NCBI RefSeq assembly: GCF_963576615.1
Contig: NC_088715.1
Coordinates: 60,051,802 to 60,115,801, forward strand
Direction of reading: 5' to 3'
DNA length: 64,000 nt
DNA from: Watersipora subatra
Lineage: Eukaryota; Bryozoa; Gymnolaemata; Cheilostomatida; Watersiporidae
Below, one piece after another: positions 31,979-44,069 of the stretch. Numbering within the stretch: the first letter of the stretch is position 1; every line of letters begins with the position of its first letter. A program made the translations under genes and the position numbers. A model generated the notes under the pieces. The model made no database searches. It was not told the origin of the DNA and saw only the letters and a program-made list of their open reading frames with translations.

Positions 31979-32139
31979 CTTTATCATTTATTATATTTGA
32001 TCTTTATGAACTCAAAGTAAAAATCAATCAGGAAAATTTTTCTACAAAAATGTTATAAATAATAACTATATTACATCAAAAAACAATTAATTTTTTCATG
32101 GTTGCTTTAGTGGCTGCCATGTTTTTAGTGACGGTGTAC

Positions 32140-32232
32140 CTGAGGAGATCGATCGTTATGATCATCAGAACTACACTCTGATTCGAAGCCACTAAGGTTC
32201 GAATTTGACCCAGCGCTTCCAGATTTATCCAT
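32140..32232 (-). pseudogene. possible orphan first exon, Ser/Asp-rich
   Basis: From an ATG at 32232: MDKSGSAGSNSNLSGFESEC then SSDDHNDRSPQ, 31 codons in phase 0 to a CAG|GTACAC donor. Low-complexity acidic/serine start typical of regulatory proteins and some transposase leaders. No downstream exon was found. It resembles the possible exon at 26572-26703 in length, start composition and donor phase. Could be chance. Confidence 0.25.
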
Positions 32233-32627
32233 AAGAATGGCTGGCAACCTGATATGAAGACTTGAGAACGTTTTGATGAGTGATGATAATACTCTTTAAG
32301 AACCGCAAGCAAGATAATAACATACCTTGTTGTGAATTCAGTTTTTTAACTATAAAGTGTTTTGGCTTTTTTTCTATACTTTAAAGCGACACCATCCATA
32401 TATGTATTAATTGTATCAGTCTCATATGTTTTACTCAAAGTAGTTTCATGTTTGACCAGGTTAGATATTTTCATGTGTATGAAAAACCGTTTGACAAAAA
32501 TGCTGACTCTCATGGCATTAATATCACCCTGTCCAAGATAAGGTGCAAAATATAGACGACATTAGACTCAATCAACTCGTAAAAAGTTTGAATTTATTTG
32601 GCTTAAACTCTGACCTGTCAGTGGCAA

Positions 32628-32712
32628 AATACAAAGCTACCCTTTATTTGAGCGTAACCTCTAATACAATGTCACCATAGAAGAAGTGTTTAAACATACC
32701 GCGCTATGGCAT
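32628..32712. repeat. ACCTCTAA/ACCCTTTATTTGA repeat motif, right copy
   Basis: Reads aagctaccctttatttgag, cgtaacctctaatac, aatgtcaccatag, ataccgc. Related to 31930-31978 in the same orientation. Confidence 0.45.
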
Positions 32713-32934
32713 TCAAATAATATTTTTAGAGTAATTCTTCAATTTTGAAGGTTTTGACCTCAGAAAACTGCCAACAAGCCATTAAAGGTTGCTTTGCGCT
32801 ATCACACGTTATTAGGTACAGTTCAATTTTATGCCCCATTAGAATTCGATCAGATATGATGATCATGCACCAATGAATATAAATTATTAGCATGCATGTA
32901 CATGTAAGTAAAAAGATTTGTAAGGTTTGTTTGC

Positions 32935-33291
32935 TGATGTACGTACATACATACACAGTTTTTCATCTAATCATGCAAGTGAAAAACTTGTGTAAGGTTT
33001 GTTTGTTTTCATCAATTTGATATAAAAATCCATTTCTTACTTTATACTTGAAACGTATGAGATTATTTTTGACAGGCCGGTTTGCTTTTTCTTTAGTGCT
33101 TCTACGGTAATAAAACTATTAGAGACAATAAATTGGTAGAAAAATAGGGTTGTTTGGTGTACGCAAAGTAGTCGCATGCGATATTTGAACTTTTTAGCAG
33201 AGAGTACATACTTTTTGTTTGATTGCCTTAAGTAAAACTCTTGTACTACTGAGTAATACTCTAAGACACTTTGTACGAAGGTTCAATCAAG
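32935..33291 (-). repeat. inverted repeat R5, right arm
   Basis: Inverse partner of 29297-29640. It ends gacactttgtacgaaggttc then aatcaag, and begins with a short tacatacatac array matching the TATG array next to the left arm. Confidence 0.75.
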
Positions 33292-33299
33292 TTAGAAAA

Positions 33300-36200
33300 A
33301 TGCAGCTTTTTAGGAGTAAAGTTACTTAAAGCTGGCTTGCCTGGTTTCTTTTAACTTATATCAGTAACATCAACAATCAATAAATAGCCTTCATAAATCA
33401 GTATAAGCTTAAATCATTGGCTTGAGATACATTCCTCTGGTTTGTTTTATCTTTTAGCAGTTAGGAGTGATTTTATTTCAAATGTTTTGAGCAGAGCTAC
33501 GACTATAAAATATGTTTTAATCTCACTCTTTTAAGATCGCTAAATAATGTTCTACTTTGTGTTTTCTTCTTACAGCTTGTTCTGGCAAGACTTTAATTTT
33601 AAAATTTTATAGACCGTTTTTTGTAGCATACACTGCACACAATAAATATATAGGTTTTATTTCATTTTTTCCAAGAATAGCTTCACAAAAATAGTGACGG
33701 TGAACTGCTGCCCTTCCACGTATCACGTGTCAATTTCATTTAGGACATACCATTGTAACACTGTTTGACAAAATCCTAGTCGGGATGGCAACAACATACA
33801 AATTTGGATTGCTGATTTGAATGAAAGAGCAGCTCTGGTCTATATGTTTTCCTTGTCACCATCACAGGGTTTTCTAAGAATAGAGCCATCACCTATTACT
33901 TCTCAGCCAATCTCACTATGCCATTCCTATCTTAATAATACATTTAGAATGAGAAAACAAAATGAACACCCTAGCGAACGTTTTGGGTGTTTGTAAAAAG
34001 TACTAAAGGTGTGTTTATGTAGCATCATTCTGTCTCTACACTCAAAGGTTTAGTGTTCTATGTACATGAAAAATATGCTCTCAAGTTTTAAAACTTGTTT
34101 TAATTTGGTTAAACAACGTTTTAAAAAAGTCTGTGCAATGTACTTGGTGTTTTCACATAGAAAGGCATGAACTAGAAAAATGAACACATGGCTTGCTGTC
34201 TGTCGGAAATCGACAATGGCTTGCATCTTAGCGATGCATGCTTGGATGCATGATATTTCAGATTATGTCAAATGTTTCCTGCAAATCATAATAATCAATA
34301 TATGAGTGTTGAATTGTGGCAAAAATTGTGATGAAGTTTAATGCACATTCTCTAAGGTGGTCATTATTTGATCTTGGATAATCCTAAAACGTAGGCCTAG
34401 GGTCTTTTCTTCAGACCATCGTTGATGCAAGATAGGCTGTACTAACAACTACTTTATCTTACAGCTAGTTAAAGTTTTATTCAACATAACTAACAAATAA
34501 ATTTCAGCTAGTTTGACCACAAGCTTTGATTGAACTTAGACTTGCAAGGCTTCACAAAAAAGAAACAAAAGCTTTGTTCTAGAGACCACAGAAGCCAATG
34601 AGTTTGTTATTAGCTTATCTCTATGATATGATTCTCAAGTAAGACAAGCTTGAATTAAGAGCATGTTGTTATCGTACACTGTGTCATTGTGGTTTTAGAT
34701 ATACGTCATGCCTATTGTAAACATACAAAAAATTTAAAATGTCAATCATTTTAAAATTTAAACTCTTCAATAGAACCTTTGTTACAAACATATTATGTCA
34801 AAGGCAAGATTTTAAGAGAGGCGGACAAAATGCAGTGGTTTTGTGTTATTTTGTGCTGTAATGTTTGTCATAATCAAAATTTATCACATTAGTTGAAACT
34901 TTTCATTGGCTTGACTATCAGCTGCTCAAATAGCTTTCCCAATATTCAAAAATATACAGTTGAGTAAAACCTACTACTCATACAAATTTGAGCAAGAAAT
35001 AAATTAGGTTCTCACTTAGCTCACCTTAGTGTGAGTGTTTGAGATGTCAGCATGTTTTATAACTAAATCTGCAAGTCTTCATCTTAACAATAAAGCAAAA
35101 CCTGCTACAGAAAAGCTTTTCTGCTTTGAGTAGATTTTGGAAGCGAGGAAGTTCTTAGCACACTTCAGCGCTGAGAGAATTATGTGAAAACCAGCTTTGA
35201 CTTAGAAAAAGGCTGGGTAACTAAACAATAGTGTCAAGCTAGATGGAGCAGACCTGCCCAATTTTACGAAACACAAGTGTTTGAAATCTCCGTAAAATGA
35301 TTAGCTTGTTTTTAAAAAGATGGTAAAAGAACAGTTAGAAACCTCAGCAACATAGAAAGAAAATCAAAAGTATTTGCTCCGCACAGAGATTAGCCTAGAT
35401 ATTTGCCGAAAAATCCCAAAATGTAGGCTTGTGTTTGCCAAAACAATACATATCAGATAGTGGCTAAAATTCATGCACTGCCACTGACTCATGTTTTGTC
35501 TGAATTGTTTTTGATAATTAGAGGTAGTTACAGGGTACACAGAAGCCAAAGACTATTGAAGTTGTACTGAACTTTAACTTCTAGAGGGCTATATCAAACT
35601 ACACGCAACGTTTTATTCTTTACGACATTTTCATAACATGGGAAAAAAAGTGAAAAAAAAGAAGATTGAAAAAGAAAGAGAAAAAGAAAAATTGAGGAAC
35701 AGAAGAAGAGAAGAAGAGAGGGAGAGAGAGAGGGAGATGGAAAGAAACGTGAGGAGAAAATTGTAGGCATTAACTTAGAGATTCAGATCCAATATTATTG
35801 TCAACAAAAAGCAATAAATTTAGGCCAGATATCAATCATACACACTAGTGGCAATTAATATAGACATGTGGAAACCCTTTAATGAACTATCACTTTTTTG
35901 TATTATTGCTTTATCTAATGATCGTTAGGAACTGCCAAGTATATCCTGCAACCAACGGTCAACAGATAGTTTAATCACATCCTATACTACCACGCAACAT
36001 GGTTTATTGGCAAAATTCCATAGTTACTTGGCTCACATAACTTGTTTTGTGCGGATCAGCGTCAATGGTGACCCTTTTGTGTTGTATCTAGCCAAATAAG
36101 GAAACTCAACAACAGCAACATCGATACGGAACAAAGATTAGAAGTGTTTGCATCCCATACCAACGTAACAGAGTTTCAAAATATTGATCTACATGTAAAA

Positions 36201-36600
36201 TAGTGCTAATTTTTACCAATTGCAGATACTTATTTGCTGCTAATAGTTTATCACATGGTGATCAACTGTGGAAGTTTAAAATTCTTCACTTTTGCTTTAG
36301 TTTAGTGTTCTACAGGCTTCACTGTCTTGTCTGTATTACTTGTTACAATTACAACTAGGTATGCCCATTGCTTGCTGCAGACATCAATCGTGGTGAGTAT
36401 CGGTTTACCTATCTTATCAATCGTTGTCTCTAACGTGGAATTTAGTCTCATTTTTTATTATTTCAGATGTGCTTTTTTATGCGAAAATGTACTGATCTAC
36501 AAATCAATTCCAAAAAAAAAATGTTCCATTTTTAGGCGCCATCTGATTTATATTTACTTTTACACTGACAATCCCATATGTAATAGCTATTTGCACAACT
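33300..36600. other. intergenic DNA, no gene seen
   Basis: AT-rich, with no coding frame recognised. A purine-rich stretch at 35638-35766 could encode 42 Lys/Arg/Glu residues (MGKKVKKKKIEK...), but this is low complexity. The frame at 36327-36608 is hydrophobic by composition only. Confidence 0.4.
35638..35766 (+). repeat. purine-rich simple-sequence tract
   Basis: About 115 bases of A/G-rich sequence ending in (GAGAGG)n. It happens to be open from an ATG to a TAG, but with simple Lys/Arg/Glu content. I regard it as a decayed GA microsatellite. Confidence 0.7.
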
Positions 36601-36604
36601 ATTT

Positions 36605-36783
36605 TTAGATGTGGCAAAGTGCTTGACTGGTGAAGTGGTAGCGTGCTTGGATGGTAATGTCAGTATCTGGGTTCATTTTCTGTGTTGCTACCTTTTCTCC
36701 TAACGTTCTTAGCACTGCTTCAGAAAGGCGGACGGGTAAATGAACGGACACAGCTCTTATTATAGTAAAGACTACTAAGCGAG
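36605..36783 (+). mobile_element. tRNA-derived SINE-like element, copy S3
   Basis: Head tgactggtgaagtggtagcg (A-box-like), then atctgggttcattttc (B-box-like), then the tail acacagctcttattatag, taaagact. One of the best preserved copies. Confidence 0.7.
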
Positions 36784-36835
36784 ATGATATTTTCAAGTGT
36801 AACAACTATACATACAATTATTCCACAATGACAGT

Positions 36836-36992
36836 AGATGGTCGTTTAGTGCAGTTGTTGGAGTGCCGGTCTACTAAACGAAAGGTAGTACACACCGAAT
36901 CTTGTACAACGGAAATTTTGTCTAAACTTTTGGTTTTGGCTTTGGACAGACAGACCATGGTTGTATTATGGTAAGTATTTGGTATTTGTCCG
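36836..36992 (+). mobile_element. tRNA-derived SINE-like element, copy S4
   Basis: Lies about 50 bases after S3 in the same orientation. Head gatggtcgtttagtgcagt, tgttggagtgccggtctac and the weak B-box acaccgaatc. The tail, ttgtattatggtaagtat, is a degraded form of the family tail. Confidence 0.55.
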
Positions 36993-37057
36993 CATGTGAT
37001 CATAAAGGTATCTCACGCTGTGTGAAAATCGGTATTGCATTCAAGTTCTTCCTATAC

Positions 37058-37109
37058 GGACACATGCCTTGACACGGGCGTCAGGACACATGCCTTGACA
37101 CAGGCGTCA
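37058..37109 (+). repeat. 26-bp tandem duplication
   Basis: Two copies of ggacacatgccttgacac(g/a)g followed by gcgtca, with one mismatch. GC-rich relative to its surroundings. Confidence 0.93.
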
Positions 37110-39690
37110 CGCAGCCAGTCCTGTACTTAATATGTATTTTTCAGAAACATGATTTGCTTGCCAGCCTAGCATAGCACTTCGTAACAGGCTTATCTAGGTG
37201 TAGCTACATTATCACTGTATGGAAATATAGCAAATGACCTGCTTTTAAAAACGGTTGATCCTATACTTGTGGCTTCAACTTGCATTGACCTTACTAGCAG
37301 GTGTCACTTTTATAAGAAAAAAATTAGTACATAAATAATATTAGTCTGTTGGGCTTTGCAGATTACTGTCATGCTGCACAGACTTTTGTATCACGGTAAC
37401 AGCGGCACAAGTACAAATTGGTCAATGCTTATTTTCTTACTGATAGTATTTTACCTTAAATTGCCTGCATAATCAAAAGCAGTTTACTAAAAAGTACAGA
37501 CAAAAATAACTTAATACAATACTGGTAATTCTTTATAACTGTACTTCAAGCATTTCTGGAAAATTCAAAATACATTATAAATTAGCAAATGAACAGCAGC
37601 TCACGTCATTAAAGTTTATACTGATTCAGCTTGAAAAGAAAATAAAATTGTTAACGGTGCCATTTGTTTTGTACAACCTGCTTTCACATATGCTATGGCA
37701 CTATTTACACCGGTTATGCTAAGACGTGTAACAATAAAATAATGTCAAATTCAAATTTAAAAAACTTTTGTGTAACTTTTTAAATTCACCCTTGGTCAGT
37801 TTTAAATTTAGAAAAACAAATGCTGAGCTGAAACTGTGCTGCATTTAGACTCGTGTCTATCAACCTTGATCACCTTGGGTAAAGTCCAAAATATTTATCA
37901 TTCTTTAATAATATGGGTCTAGTTTTCTGGCTATTGGTGGTAAGCAGGATTGAAAGCAAGCACTCATATGAAAAGACTACAACTAATAACATCGATGATA
38001 TTTTCACCATACGATGAGCAGCCACAGATCGAAATGAATCTATTTTAAGCTCAACACAAATTCAGTTCGGCCATTTCTCCATAAGCCAAAACAACCTAGC
38101 ACAAACTTAAAAAGTGGGTTGGAAGTTTTACTTGGCACGCATTTACCTTCATTTACGCTTACCCATTCTAAAGGATGGTCCATATTGTATTGCCGTAAGT
38201 TGGAGTTGTCTTTTTGGCATTTATTATCGACCATGTACAGCGTAAACCGATAGCATCAACAAAGCAACATGTATATGTCGGAAAAATTTGTAGCTGTCAA
38301 ATTCTGTATAACGTGCATCGCTCCGGCAATAGTAAATTGCGGCCACAGAAAGCTTGATTCATTTCTGTGTTTGGTAGTTGTGGCGGGACTAGTATTTAAT
38401 TCGAGCGCATGAAAATAAAGCTGTCTTTTCGATGAAAAGTTAAAGAGAAATGTGAGAACACTACATCATAGAGTATTCATTAATGCAAACACGGATGGGT
38501 TTGTGATAGCGTGAACATTGTTATCATTACCGATCACAGAAGTATTGCGGCATCACCGCTGAAATATTATGATATAGTGTGACAACCAGCATTAACACAA
38601 CCTATCACACGCAAATACCATTGGTTGCCAGTATAGTATAGCGCTTGAGCACTGCTTAAGAATGACTGCTACCGAATAAAATGCTTCATAAAACCATTTA
38701 TTATGGTTTCCATAAATATTGAATGCCAACTTTTAAAATGTAGATGACAGCCAAAACATGCTATTGGCGTTGCATCACAATGAAACCAGCTAAGAATGTT
38801 TACAGGAAAAAAATGTGGAGTGAGCACTTGACACACTGCACCATACCACAGGCTATCTAATTCTATTGTGATGTATGATCTGCTTGGTTGTATGGAATAC
38901 TATTGTGTTAAAAATATTTTGTTTAAGCGTTGCAGATACACATTTCTTTATCAGTCCTGAAGTTATGTAGTAACAGCAGAATTTTTAGCATTCACATTTG
39001 TAATGCATTTGGAAAAAGTTTATTTTGGCCTTTTTGAAACAGCGCTGATTGCTGGCATCTATCAGTGACAGCCATCAATTGCAGTGAGAATGACAGCTAC
39101 TGCTTCAACATCAATATTTTGGTGTTGCTGTTTTTGACGATGTAACTTTTGGATTTAATTATTTTAGAGCAGAAGTTTAAGAATAAGTTATTGATCTTAT
39201 ATGATCTTAACGAGTTTTATTTTATTATATGTCATTGAATATCTAAGTAATTAGTTTACTCATGTTAGTTTTTGATATGTACGCATTTGCATTTTTCCTT
39301 TTCACCTTTTTTGCTATGCTTATAATCAATAGATGTATTTATTCTAAAAAAAATTTGTTTTATTCCTTTCACCTAAAACAGCTCCTGCAGCGACTGCAGA
39401 AGAATTTTCCACAATTGGTAATGATCTGGCAATAGTTTACTTTAAAATGTTTAAACTAATTCTGTTCAAAGCATTAAGAAACGATGCCTAAACTGCTGCG
39501 CCAAAACGACTGATTCTCAAAAAACTCCATGGTCAAAAATAGAGATATCGAAACCCTGGAGCCAAAACATCAATGCAAAGTAGTACTATTAAAATCTTTT
39601 CTACCTGTCCCTACCCGCTTCCACTTCTGCTAAACTTCTGTAATCATTAGTTCACCTTTTTCTACCGTTTTATCCGTTTCTGACTTTTTC
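37110..39690. other. intergenic DNA, no gene seen
   Basis: No exon or repeat recognised. A frame at 38040-38234 (minus) has mixed composition but no motif. Confidence 0.4.
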
Positions 39691-39696
39691 ATTGTA

Positions 39697-40760
39697 CAGT
39701 GGTGTGAAAAATAAACGAACCACCTTATAAAACTTGATCATTGCTAGCGTTCAGCGCTCTAAGTGATTAAATCCCTCATTAAGCTCTTGTTATTGAGTAG
39801 AACCTATACACAGTATACATCAAAAGAAAGCTTAGAATGAGTAGAACTTGATGAAATTAATTTTAGCTTAAAGCAACAATGTTAGATAAGTTTTAAAGAG
39901 AGTCAAAGTTAGCAATTATTTTTGGCATTTTCACTCATTTTGAATAAAATTAAACCTCAATTTTATTTATGTTCCAACTTAAAGCAGTGATGCTACTCAG
40001 ATCAAAGACGTTGTGTGAAACAATCCTCATGTCATTACGTTTTGCACAACAGAATAATTTGTCTTTGAAGTTGCTAACTTGCTATAAAAGTGAACTTCTA
40101 GCGTTGGTAGATTCATTCAGTCAAACCTCGACATCATGCGTCGTCATCTTACCGAAGCAAAGCGAGCAGTCATCGTACACCTTTACCAGGAACCGTTTGA
40201 TGGTGTTACAAACAGTACTTTTAGCAACCTTTACTTCTTTGGCAATCTCCCGCTGTGATTTGCCTTCCTGGTAAAGGTGTACAATGACTGCTCGCTTTGC
40301 TTCTTTAAGATGACGACTCATGATGTCGAGGTTTGACTGAATGAATCTACCAACGCTAGAAGTTCACTTTTATAGCAAGTTAGCAACTTCAAAGACAAAT
40401 TATTCTGTTGTGCAAAACGTAATGACATGAGGATTGTTTCACACAACGTCTTTGATCTGAGTAGCATCACTGCTTTAAGTTTGAACATAAATAAAATGGA
40501 GGTTTAATTTTATTCAAAATGAGTGAAAATGCCAAAAATAATTGCTAACTTTGACTCTCTCTAAAACTTATCTAACATTGTTGTTTCAAGCTAAAATTAA
40601 TTTCATCAAGTTCTACTCATTCTAAGCTTTCTTTTGATGTATACTATGTATAGGTTCTACTCAATAACAAGAGCTTAATGAGGGATCTAATCACCTTGAG
40701 TGCTGAGTGCTAGCAATGATCAAGTTTTATAAGGTGGTTCGTTTATTTTTCACACCACTG
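39697..40760. mobile_element. Tc1/mariner-derived foldback element, 1064 bp
   Basis: Begins CAGTGGTGTGAAAAATAAAC and ends with its exact inverse complement, flanked by TA on both sides (39695-39696 and 40761-40762), the Tc1/mariner target site. Positions pair with a constant sum of 80457, so the arms (39697-40192 and 40265-40760, 496 bases each) align without net indels. The arms differ by a few point changes. A 72-base loop (40193-40264) separates them. Both arms carry the start of a transposase frame. No DDE catalytic domain is present, so it cannot move by itself. Confidence 0.93.
40141..40321 (-). pseudogene. truncated Tc1/mariner transposase, N-terminal helix-turn-helix only
   Basis: Minus-strand frame MSRHLKEAKRAVIVHLYQEG then KSQREIAKEVKVAKSTVCNT and IKRF is the PAIRED-like helix-turn-helix start of Tc1-family transposases (the Q-R-E-I-A-x-x-V-x-V-x-x-S-T-V core is visible). 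Beyond IKRF, the frame crosses into the opposite arm and is no longer transposase. Linker, second DNA-binding half and DDE triad are missing. The left arm carries a matching start (MRRHLTEAKRAVIVHLYQE) on the plus strand near 40137-40191, so two opposed truncated N-termini meet at the loop. Confidence 0.85.
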
Positions 40761-41119
40761 TATAGCATTGACCCTGACCTTCACTAGTTGTCCTTTGCAG
40801 TTGAGTTTAGATAACCTGCTAGCAATGATTTTTTTGTCCAGTCCTTTAAGGTTGCGATTTTATAACATGCATGTTCACCAAGTACTAATTAATAACTGAC
40901 AGCTTATCTCAGTGAAGCTCTATCAAACCAAAAAGCATTAATTTTAATTACCACTTGGCAGGTTAGTCGTTTGGTCAGATATGTAGTTCTTAGTCTTATG
41001 ACAAAAAGACTCATCTTGAATCTAGGTGAAATAAATAGGTGGACACCAAACATGAGCTCACCAAGCTAATTACTTAGGCAGTGTCAAACCTACGCAGCAG
41101 CTTGAAGCCCTTTTGGAAA

Positions 41120-41270
41120 TTTTACTAAAATAAGAGCTGTGTTGGTTTGTTTGACCATCAGTCTGAAGTCAGGGATGGATGTTGTTAAAAATTATCAAAT
41201 CGGGCAGCTTTTTAAACTAATGCATTCAGCTTAGACGCCAAGTACGCTATTAACTACACCGCCTTGCATA
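41120..41270 (-). mobile_element. tRNA-derived SINE-like element, copy S5
   Basis: On the minus strand: head aaggcggtgtagttaatagc, then the tail acacagctcttattttag, taaaat. Lies 70 bases from S6 in the same orientation. Confidence 0.6.
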
Positions 41271-41341
41271 TTTTTAGTACAATTGCACACATACTTATAA
41301 CATATGACGACCTCTATCAATACGCCAGACCATTAAGGTAC

Positions 41342-41492
41342 TTTTCTTTATCACGACAAGAGCTGTGTCTAACTATAAGAAGCCATGGTTAAAGGTTGGA
41401 AAAAACGATAGCGCCATACAGGATTGGAACTCCAGTCCAATCCTGAACTCATGGTCAGAAAACACTGACCACTGCACCAACTGGCTGCGCAC
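41342..41492 (-). mobile_element. tRNA-derived SINE-like element, copy S6
   Basis: On the minus strand: head gccagttggtgcagtggtca (A-box-like), then ctggagttccaatcctg (B-box-like), then the tail gacacagctcttgtcgtg, ataaag. The head is the most tRNA-like of all copies. Confidence 0.7.
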
Positions 41493-41509
41493 TGATACTT
41501 TAGAATAAT

Positions 41510-43440
41510 TGTACACAAATTTATTGCATTTGATGATCTCTGGAGGCACACTATACTGCCAGGGTACTATTACTATTTATTTAATATATCCGGGTTAATG
41601 CAGACTTGCTGTTTTACCGTCTGCACCTATGTATAACAAACTGAATCTAAGTGGCTAGTTTAACATTGCCAAGGCCGGCAGTGTAAGCACTGCTATTTTA
41701 TGTGCATTTTTACAGGGAGCCAAACACAAAGTTAAGGATTTACACATAGTTGGTAACTAAAAAACCCTGAGACTAAGTTGTAAGAAACGATTTAAACTTC
41801 ATATATAACCAACTGTAAATGTGACCAACTACTAAAATATAGGAAAACATTTAGAATCTTATTGAAAATGAAAGAAAGCAACTGATGGAGACCTAGAGTT
41901 GACCTTCTGGCTCTAGTAAAACATCTATAGAAATACAAAAGGGAAAATCTGAGGAGTTCGTCACTAAAGGCTAGTTCATGCTATATTGGTAGCATGTCGG
42001 TGTTAATCACACAGTAATTCAATAATCGCCTGTAATAACAGTGTTCAAAGTATTAAAGAGCCATCCGCGTTTACATCAGCAAAATCTACACGACATAGTA
42101 CTCTTGTTATATAATAAGGCCATCGAAATGACAAAATACTAACTAGTCCCTTACGAACTGTCATATAAGAAAATATGGATCCAGCAATCCCCGATGGCCA
42201 ATCACCATAGTTAAAGTGGTGCGCAGTGTGCAGGGTGTTGTGGGTGCTTGACAAACTGATGGGGAATTTTGACAGCTGAAATTTTTCAAACATCACTAAT
42301 TGGCCTCAACAATGCCATGGGTTTTCGATGCACATATTCGACAAATAATAGTCAAGAAAACCACGCTCACATATTCTGTCATGACATGAACCAGCATAAA
42401 AACACGCGTTTTCAAGAACAGATTTCTACTGGAAAATTTTACTATCCTTGGCGAAATTATTTTCAGCTCAATAGAGACATAAGACCAGACATTTGTGGGA
42501 AAAGTTTGAATTTTGCCAAGTAATGATAAAGGGCTATCAAAATCTGGTTACTAACCCAGAGAGTACTTTGGGTTCTTTCGGTCTCATCTGCTGTTACCAC
42601 TACTGATGAATGCAACGGAATTGATATTGTCCTTTGAGCTCCTGCTAACTGCAATGATTCTAATGTTCCTAATATCGGTGATGTGTCACTTAACCTTAGC
42701 CACACAAACTTAAATTGGTGTCATCTGCAAGATAGAAGTTTTTGAAGGTGTTGGTTAGCTGACTGTCAAAATTATAAGTCAATGCTAATCACAAACAAAG
42801 ATTTTAGGCTGCCGGAGTCACAAATGAGATAAGGACCGTATAAAACAAGGCATGTTGCATACAGGCTTCCTGATGCTTGTAACTATCTAGCAGTTTATAT
42901 CAAGGAGATAGGAAGTAACTTTACAGTTTTTCAAAAAGTACCTGGGGGACTCACCAACATGGTGTTTGTGACGTCTTGAGTTGACAACTATGTACACAGG
43001 CTCGCACCTTGACTAGCTATCCTATTTTGCTATGAGCTCTTGTCTCTATATCTTTTCTCTTTTAGTCAAATAATAATACTGCATGTAAATAAAACAAACA
43101 GGTAGAGAGGTAACTAAGTACAGAAAAGCTTACAAAAAACATTATGATCCTGAGAATACAGTTTACCTGCTAGCATCAACTAACACTACCATATCTTTGA
43201 CTGACAGTGCGATAGACTCACCATTATATGTTACAGCTGACTTTCATTCATTCTACTATTTTATTTTATTGTTTGATTTTAACATTAAACTGATAAAAAT
43301 TATATCCCTTATTCTGTGATGATTTTGTACATTTTACCAGAACACAGTGGTGCAGTAAAATATAGTTCAGGATGTAGTGTCGTCACAAGATTGTTCGCAT
43401 TCTAATTAGGATTGCATACTGTATGCCTATGTTTCTCTGA
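41510..43440. other. intergenic DNA, no gene seen
   Basis: Overlapping small frames at 42045-42296, 42269-42523 and 42463-42705 lie on opposite strands and show no conserved motif. No repeats recognised. Confidence 0.35.
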
Positions 43441-43459
43441 TGTTATTTTGTTACTATGC

Positions 43460-43745
43460 AAGTTTTGTTATCCGCAAGATATAAATAGCAACAACTTGCA
43501 ATTCAAGCGAGCCAATACCAATTTATAGCATGCAAACTTTTATCGAATCATTTTAAGCCTTTTTTGCACTTCAGTCATTGGTACTTCAATTTGACGAGAC
43601 AAGAGCGCACCACTTTGACCTCTGGCATAGACTGTCTTCATTTCTTTTACAAAGCGCTCATGTTTATTCACAACATTTAAATGTCCATTGAGCTACTTAC
43701 CACACAATAACCCAGCGTTCACACCATGGGAACATTGTGTGGAAC
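43460..43745 (+). repeat. interspersed repeat family R3, copy 3
   Basis: Contains gttatccgcaag, aattcaagcgag, cattttaagccttttttgc, acttcagtcattg, gacctctggcatagac and acaaagcgctcatg, in R3 order. The 3' part after 43745 is missing or too diverged. Confidence 0.55.
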
Positions 43746-44069
43746 TACCAGACACCTGAAAACAACAATCGTAGTTCCCTTTTATGTAACTAGGTTACTA
43801 AAAAGTTAGCACAGATTACAATACTGCATCTCATTTCAAATATCACATCGGCATATAAAGTAAGTCTACAGATCACCAATAAATTTAATAGTACTTATTT
43901 TTATGCTGAATTTGTATCTTTATTTGGAGGAGACTAATATAATCATGAATTTTTTACAAGAGATTCAAATTTTTAATACCAATGAAGTGGTTGCCTGCTA
44001 AAAAATATATGGTACTTTAAGGCATTCAGTGAAAAGTGTACAGTTTTTAGTAAGAACATTAAGAAACTG

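Noticed and set aside
35638..35766. Small basic protein MGKKVKKKKIEK...
   Set aside because: Purine-rich simple sequence. No splice or conservation support.
39969..40274. 101-codon plus-strand open frame within the foldback element
   Set aside because: Antisense to, and overlapping with, the transposase-derived sequence. It runs across the loop and matches no family.
41342..41492. Possible functional tRNA gene on the minus strand
   Set aside because: A- and B-box-like motifs are present but no acceptor stem pairs. It carries the shared SINE tail, so it is a SINE head rather than a tRNA gene.
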